Below are positions 59,463 to 64,000 of a stretch of DNA of 64,000 nt, piece by piece. The stretch comes from Rhizobium sp. SL42 (lineage in GTDB: Bacteria > Pseudomonadota > Alphaproteobacteria > Rhizobiales > Rhizobiaceae). The notes below the pieces were generated by a model. The model searched no databases. It was not told the origin of the DNA and saw nothing but the letters and a program-made list of their open reading frames with translations. The stretch's first letter is position 1. Each line of letters opens with the position of its first letter. The stretch lies in contig NZ_CP063397.1 in the NCBI RefSeq assembly GCF_021729845.1, positions 1,564,001-1,628,000 of the forward strand, read 5' to 3'. The position numbers and the translations under genes were made by a program.

Positions 59463-61478
59463 ATGTCATTCAAAGACCTGTCCTTGAGCAAGAAACTGAT
59501 TTTGACCTTCTGCGCCATCATGGCCGGTTGTTTCATTGCCTCACTTGTTGTCCTGCTACAGGCCTACGGCGCCAAGTTTGCCTCGCGTGATCAGGATCGC
59601 TCGCAGCGGATCGTCAATCTCGTCGACACTGCTGTTGCGGCCATGCTCGAACAGGCGGTCAACCAGCGCGGCTACCTGCTTGTGCGCAGTGACAGCACGC
59701 TGGCTGCGGTCTCGACCGAGCGCCAGGCACTGGACAAGGCGATCGCCGAAGCCAGGACGGTTGCCGCCGGCGAAGCCGATATCATCCGCTCGCTCGATAC
59801 GATGCGCGCGTCCGCCGACAGCTATGCCAGCGAAGTCGTCGATCCGCAGATGCTCGCGGCCAGAACCAGCGATGCGCCTCTCGCCGAGATCGTTGCCATC
59901 GGGCACAAGGAGACCGGCGGCCAGCTCGACCAGTTCCGAAAGGCCGCAGCCGACATCAAGGCGTTGCTCGCGGCCCGGACAGCTCAAACTCGCGACGCGC
60001 TCGAAGCCGCCCATCTTCAGCTTGAGCTTGCGCTCTTCTTCGGGTCAGCGGTCGCCGGCGTCTTCGCCATCGGCCTGATCTATCTTCTGGCCCGCTCGAT
60101 CGTCACACCGATCACAGGCATGACCGAAGCCATGACCAGCCTTGCTGCCGGCAATCACGCCATTGATGTCCCCGCTGTCGATCGCGGTGACGAGGTCGGC
60201 AAGATGGCCAAGGCCGTTCTGGTCTTCAAGGATGCGGCGATCGAAACCGCCCGCATGGCCGAGGAGCGTCAGTCGATGCGTCAGCAGGTCGAGGCGGAGC
60301 GGCAGAAGACCGAGGCTGAAAAGGCTCGCGAGGCGGAGGAAGTCGGATTTGCCATGGGACAATTGGCCGAAGGCCTGTCCGCGCTCGCCAATGGCGACGT
60401 CGTCTTCCGCCTTAACAAGCCGTTCGCCACCCGTCTCGACAGCCTGCGCGGCAATTTCAACGACTCGCTCGACAAGCTTCAGGCGGCGCTTCATTCGGTC
60501 GGCGCCAACGCCCAGGCGATCAATGCCGGTGCAGCAGAAATCCGCGCTTCGGCCGATGATCTCTCCCGCCGCACCGAGCAGCAGGCAGCGTCCGTCGAGG
60601 AAACCGCCGCCGCCCTCGAACAGGTCACGACCACCGTCAAGGATACCGCAAGACGCGCCGAAAATGTCGGTGAGCTGGTCGCCCGCACCCGTACCGGCGC
60701 CGAGCGTTCCGGCGATGTCGTCCGCAATGCGGTCCAGGCGATGACCGAAATCGAGAAGTCGTCTGGCGCGATCGGCAACATCATCGGCGTCATCGAGGAT
60801 ATCGCCTTCCAGACCAACCTGCTAGCACTGAATGCCGGTGTCGAAGCGGCCCGTGCGGGCGAAGCCGGCAAGGGTTTTGCCGTCGTCGCTCAGGAGGTCC
60901 GCGAACTGGCCCAGCGCTCGGCCAATGCCGCCAAGGAGATCAAGGGACTGATTTCCAACTCCACCACCCATGTCGGCAACGGCGTGTCGCTGGTTGGCGA
61001 AACAGGCATGGAACTGGAAAAGATCGTGTCAGCGGTGCAGGAAATCAGCCAGCACGTCAGCGCGATCGTGACAGCGGCCCGCGAACAGTCGACCGGCCTC
61101 CAGGAAATCAACACTGCCGTCAACGCGATGGATCAGGGCACGCAGCAGAATGCCGCCATGGTCGAGCAGCAGACTGCAGCGTCGCATTCGCTGGCCGCGG
61201 AAGCCGCATCGCTCAACACGCTGCTTGCCCAGTTCCGCCTTGGGCAGGGCCAGCCTGCACAGGGTCAGGCTGGAAAGGGACACGTGTCCCCGGTTCGCGC
61301 TCCCGCTGCCGACTTCCGTCCAGCCGCACCTGTATCGCGCGCCGGATCGCCGAAGATTGCCTCTGCTGCACATCTTGCCGCCCCGTCCCCGGCTCGGGCC
61401 CTGGCCAGCAAGCTCGGCCGCGCCTTCGGTGGTACCGCAGCTCCGGCACAGCCGGAACAGGAGTGGTCGGAGTTCTGA
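59463..61478 (+). CDS. methyl-accepting chemotaxis protein with CHASE3-like sensor
   Basis: This 671-residue receptor starts [14 protein letters not shown] with helix 1 (about 12-36). A helical periplasmic domain (about 40-175) carries [16 protein letters not shown], the CHASE3-type 'RGYLL' element. Helix 2 (about 183-205), HAMP segments and the signalling coiled coil follow, with tip [20 protein letters not shown] (VIED in place of VIDE). A Pro/Ala-rich linker of about 60 residues leads to the C-terminal EWSEF. GGAAGG precedes the ATG. Confidence 0.94.
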   Translation: MSFKDLSLSKKLILTFCAIMAGCFIASLVVLLQAYGAKFASRDQDRSQRIVNLVDTAVAAMLEQAVNQRGYLLVRSDSTLAAVSTERQALDKAIAEARTVAAGEADIIRSLDTMRASADSYASEVVDPQMLAARTSDAPLAEIVAIGHKETGGQLDQFRKAAADIKALLAARTAQTRDALEAAHLQLELALFFGSAVAGVFAIGLIYLLARSIVTPITGMTEAMTSLAAGNHAIDVPAVDRGDEVGKMAKAVLVFKDAAIETARMAEERQSMRQQVEAERQKTEAEKAREAEEVGFAMGQLAEGLSALANGDVVFRLNKPFATRLDSLRGNFNDSLDKLQAALHSVGANAQAINAGAAEIRASADDLSRRTEQQAASVEETAAALEQVTTTVKDTARRAENVGELVARTRTGAERSGDVVRNAVQAMTEIEKSSGAIGNIIGVIEDIAFQTNLLALNAGVEAARAGEAGKGFAVVAQEVRELAQRSANAAKEIKGLISNSTTHVGNGVSLVGETGMELEKIVSAVQEISQHVSAIVTAAREQSTGLQEINTAVNAMDQGTQQNAAMVEQQTAASHSLAAEAASLNTLLAQFRLGQGQPAQGQAGKGHVSPVRAPAADFRPAAPVSRAGSPKIASAAHLAAPSPARALASKLGRAFGGTAAPAQPEQEWSEF

Positions 61479-61664
61479 TCTGCAACCGGGCGTGGGGCGC
61501 GCATATGTGTCCAACGCCCGGTCGTGGAACGACAAACATTGTTTAACAATATCTCTCCTTTTGATGGTCAGATCTCGCATTTTTGAACGGAAAATTAACG
61601 GCAGATGCCGAATTTGTTACCGTTAACATCGCCGCCGGGAGAGCGGCTCTTGCACGGGATCAAT

Positions 61665-63509
61665 ATGTTCAATTCATTGAAGAAACTGCCGCTCTCACTC
61701 CAGATGGCTCTGGGCATCGGCATCGCCGTCGTGGCCATCCAGGCGGCAACTGCCGCCTACGAGATATCGTCAGAGCGCCTGACGCTCACCGACAAGGCCG
61801 CCAAGCGCGGTGACGCTGCCTTGGACATGCTCGAATCGGTCCACACCCAGGCCATGCTGAACCGCAAGGAAGTCGGGGAAGACGACCCTGCCATCGAGAC
61901 ACTCGATGGCACCATGGAGCAGTTCTCCAATTCCGGGGGTAGCGTCAAGCTATGGCTGGTCATGGCACCGAAAGTCATCGATTTCCAGAAGTCGCAAGGC
62001 GAGACCGAATTTGAGGGTCCGCATGACAGTGTCGATCAGCAGGCCATCGCGACCCTCCAGCGTCTGAACAGTCTGGAAGGTGAGCGCTTTCGCATGACCC
62101 GCCCGGTCATTCTCGGGCAGGGCAGCGCGACCGATGAAAAATGTGCCTCCTGTCACACCGCCAAGATGAATATCCAGCCGGGCGAAGTGCTGGGTGTCTA
62201 CAGCGCCGAGGTCGATCTCGCCCCGGAACTTGCCGCCTGGCGCACCAATGCCTGGAAGCGGCTCGGCATCGGTACGGGCGCGCTGGTGCTGATGATCTGT
62301 CTCATGGTCCTGATGCTGCGCATCACGGCAATCAATCCGCTGCGCAAGCTCGCCCGGGCGACACAGGGGCTGGCCAACGGAAACCTCGAAGTCGATGTCG
62401 GCAACGATGATCGGCGTGACGATCTGGGCATCATGGCCCGCGCGCTGGAGATCTTCCGGGACAACCTTCGCCGCACGCGTCAGCTCGAAACTGAAACGCA
62501 GCAGGCCCGGCACGAGGCAGAGGAGCACCGTCTGGCGGTCGAACGCCGAGCGGAAGAAGAGAGTGCCGAAAAGTTGCGTTTCGCGACCGCCGGTCTGGCA
62601 GGTGGTTTGCGCCGGCTTGCGACGGGCGATCTCGCCTTCCAGATAGACGTTCCCTTTGCCGAGAATTTCGAGGCACTCCGTCACGATTTCAATGCGTCCA
62701 TCCGTGAACTGGCCAACACCATGTCCGCGATCCAGAATGCTGCCGGCACGATTGACCAGGGCAGCGGGAACATTGCCGACGGTGCAAGCGAACTGGCCCG
62801 CCGTACGGAGAGCCAGGCAGCCTCTCTGGAACAGACCTCCGCCTCACTGAAGGAGATCAACGACACCGTCCACGCCTCGAACCAGCGGGTGACGGACGCG
62901 CGCGATGTCGCCAAGAGGGCGAACCAGAGCGCGCTCACGTCGGGCAAGGTGGTGACGGAAGCCGAGCAGGCGATGCGGCGGATCGAGGAGAGCGCCCAGC
63001 AGATCTCCAACATCATCGGCGTCATCGACGAGATCGCATTCCAGACGAACCTGCTGGCGCTGAATGCCGGCGTCGAGGCGGCCCGTGCGGGAGAGGCAGG
63101 CAAGGGCTTTGCCGTGGTGGCACAGGAAGTGCGCGAACTTGCCCAGCGCTCCGCAAATGCCGCCAAGGAAATCAAGGCGCTGATCCAGAACTCCACCGCG
63201 CAGGTCGAGAACGGTGTCAAGCTGGTGCATGGCACGGGCGAGACGCTGGTCGAGATCGGTGGTCTCATCCAGACCATCAACGACCATATGGATGCCATCG
63301 CCAAGTTCTCGCACGATCAGTCGAACGGCTTGCGTGACATTGCCGGCGCGGTCGATACCCTGGATGTCGTCACGCAGAAAAATGCCAAAGTCTCTGACCA
63401 GCAGAGCCTCGAGGCGAGCCGCCTCGCGCAGGAAGCGGCCGACTTGCGGGTGATGATCGAGCGGTTCAGGCTGGTGGCGGATCACGCCGCCATACGGCGT
63501 GCCGCCTGA
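61665..63509 (+). CDS. methyl-accepting chemotaxis protein with haem-binding Tll0287-like sensor
   Basis: This 614-residue receptor has helix 1 (about 13-33), a periplasmic sensor (about 40-198) with [22 protein letters not shown] (CxxCH at 160-164), helix 2 (200-220), HAMP (220-275) and a signalling coiled coil with the standard tip. CxxCH in a DUF3365/Tll0287-like domain indicates a covalently bound c-type haem, so redox, oxygen or NO sensing is likely. No C-terminal pentapeptide (ends IRRAA). ATG 61605 is an alternative start. ATTGTT-T-AACAAT (61538-61550) upstream is a possible operator. Confidence 0.92.
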   Translation: MFNSLKKLPLSLQMALGIGIAVVAIQAATAAYEISSERLTLTDKAAKRGDAALDMLESVHTQAMLNRKEVGEDDPAIETLDGTMEQFSNSGGSVKLWLVMAPKVIDFQKSQGETEFEGPHDSVDQQAIATLQRLNSLEGERFRMTRPVILGQGSATDEKCASCHTAKMNIQPGEVLGVYSAEVDLAPELAAWRTNAWKRLGIGTGALVLMICLMVLMLRITAINPLRKLARATQGLANGNLEVDVGNDDRRDDLGIMARALEIFRDNLRRTRQLETETQQARHEAEEHRLAVERRAEEESAEKLRFATAGLAGGLRRLATGDLAFQIDVPFAENFEALRHDFNASIRELANTMSAIQNAAGTIDQGSGNIADGASELARRTESQAASLEQTSASLKEINDTVHASNQRVTDARDVAKRANQSALTSGKVVTEAEQAMRRIEESAQQISNIIGVIDEIAFQTNLLALNAGVEAARAGEAGKGFAVVAQEVRELAQRSANAAKEIKALIQNSTAQVENGVKLVHGTGETLVEIGGLIQTINDHMDAIAKFSHDQSNGLRDIAGAVDTLDVVTQKNAKVSDQQSLEASRLAQEAADLRVMIERFRLVADHAAIRRAA

Positions 63510-63539
63510 CCGCAGGCGATAGACAACCCGAGAAACGAA

Positions 63540-63567
63540 GAAAGCCCGTGGCGTGCCACGGGCTTTC
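63540..63567. terminator. terminator between the haem chemoreceptor and DUF2188 genes
   Basis: A 13-bp perfect stem (GAAAGCCCGTGGC with its complement) with a two-base loop lies 30 bases after the receptor stop and 28 bases after the convergent gene. Confidence 0.85.
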
Positions 63568-63594
63568 TCATTTTAGCCTGTCAGGCGGGCCTTC

Positions 63595-63852
63595 TTATCG
63601 CACTTCGCCAACATCGTCCACGACCGTGGTCTCCGGACGGTCAGCACCGTCGGCATGTTCGTGATGCCAGTTGCCTGCCTCGTCCTGCCAGCTGATCTCG
63701 GCATCGCCATCGGCAAGCTGCTGCGCGCCGGCTGCATGCCGCGCGGCACGAACAGCATCGGCATGCGTGGCGAAGGCCTCCGAATAGACCGCGCCGAGCC
63801 GATAGGCAAAGCCGTCATCATGTGCAACGACGTGATAGGTGACTTTGGCCAT
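63595..63852 (-). CDS. DUF2188-type small protein
   Basis: This 85-residue protein starts MAKVTYHVVAHDDGFAYRLG and continues SEAFATHADAVRAARHAA...EISWQDEAGNWHHEH. This is the DUF2188-like pattern of a small alpha/beta protein with a W-containing second half. The function is unknown. The stop of an upstream membrane-protein gene lies 11 bases before its start, so they are probably one operon. Confidence 0.75.
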   Translation of the reverse strand: MAKVTYHVVAHDDGFAYRLGAVYSEAFATHADAVRAARHAAGAQQLADGDAEISWQDEAGNWHHEHADGADRPETTVVDDVGEVR

Positions 63853-63863
63853 CGCGGTATTCC

Positions 63864-64000
63864 TTAGTGCCAGGACCAGCGGCTGTCGCGCGGGGCAGGC
63901 GTCGATGTTGCCATCAGGTAGCCGATCAGGCCACCGAGGACGCCGATGGTGAGCAATGCAGTCGAGGTCGCGGTCGGATGGCGACGCACCACCCCGGCAA
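63864..64000 (-). CDS. C-terminal fragment of a small membrane protein
   Basis: A leftward frame enters at the window end and stops at 63864. The 44 visible residues include a hydrophobic, glycine-rich helix (ALLTIGVLGGLIGYLMA) and a Trp-containing end, RDSRWSWH. It lies just upstream of the DUF2188 gene in the same direction. A basic VVRRHPT before the helix suggests the DUF883-like or similar C-terminal anchor class, but the family cannot be settled from this piece. Confidence 0.55.
   Translation of the reverse strand, partial: AGVVRRHPTATSTALLTIGVLGGLIGYLMATSTPAPRDSRWSWH

Noticed and set aside
1..64000. CRISPR array, prophage, insertion sequence, integron, tRNA or rRNA gene
   Set aside because: No regularly spaced repeats, transposase or integrase genes, terminal repeats, tRNA T-loop patterns or rRNA segments were seen on either strand.

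Overview
The window looks like ordinary chromosome of a Rhizobiaceae bacterium (Rhizobium/Agrobacterium/Neorhizobium/Ensifer-like alphaproteobacterium). Base composition is evenly GC-rich. The gene content (DmeR/DmeF, BA14K protein, a multi-repeat DUF1217 protein, an HPE1-like secreted protein, chemoreceptors with the alphaproteobacterial signalling tip) and the regulatory signals (EcfG-type, FNR/FixK-type and Pho-type sites) fit that group. I see no rRNA, tRNA, insertion sequence, prophage, plasmid origin or CRISPR array. The only interspersed repeat is a pair of inverted ~52-bp REP-like units near 49.1 kb.

Layout. 0-5.7 kb: start of a membrane signalling protein, an exported HPE1-like protein, purD, tex, a DksA/TraR-type zinc-finger protein and a universal stress protein with an FNR/FixK box. 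5.8-14.4 kb: two-domain VOC protein, AI-2E-type permease behind an EcfG-type promoter, GGDEF-EAL protein, metallophosphoesterase, a divergent YafY-type regulator/LysE pair, cytochrome c' and a diheme cytochrome c. 14.4-20.2 kb: small hypotheticals, Hsp20, DJ-1/PfpI protein, GNAT enzyme, and a MerR regulator with a cupin divergent from a His-rich cation transporter. 20.3-27.7 kb: oligopeptidase B, a class IV aminotransferase, MipA, ubiA, dmeRF and a DUF6101-type protein. 28-35.8 kb: six-repeat DUF1217 protein, modABC behind a ModE-type box, and a reverse operon tsaC-FAD oxidase-single-domain ModE. 36-41.5 kb: a degenerate GGDEF protein, a hypothetical, then a cobalamin riboswitch heading a Rieske betaine-demethylase pair (gbcAB), and a BA14K protein. 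41.6-47.0 kb: CorA/ZntB transporter, PhoX behind a triple Pho box, and a two-gene operon of a Cache-domain membrane receptor and a prokaryotic pentameric ligand-gated ion channel. 47.2-50 kb: acyl-CoA dehydrogenase and enoyl-CoA hydratase. 50.2-63.5 kb: four chemoreceptors interrupted by a haem peroxidase, rlmD-like and tlyA genes and a probable anti-Shine-Dalgarno small RNA. The end holds a DUF2188 gene and the tail of a small membrane protein.

How parts work together. Two units stand out. (1) The cobalamin riboswitch upstream of gbcAB suggests that betaine demethylation is de-repressed when adenosylcobalamin is scarce. It could feed glycine (for 5-aminolevulinate) and one-carbon units (for SAM) into corrin synthesis. 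(2) A Cache/HAMP protein with no kinase or chemotaxis output is translationally coupled to a ligand-gated channel, suggesting a two-protein periplasmic sensor-channel system. The sensory theme continues with four chemoreceptors of different input types: an amino-acid-type dCache_1, a four-helix bundle, a CHASE3-like domain, and a Tll0287-like domain with a c-type haem motif. Starts and functions are inferred by reading the sequence; no database search was run.
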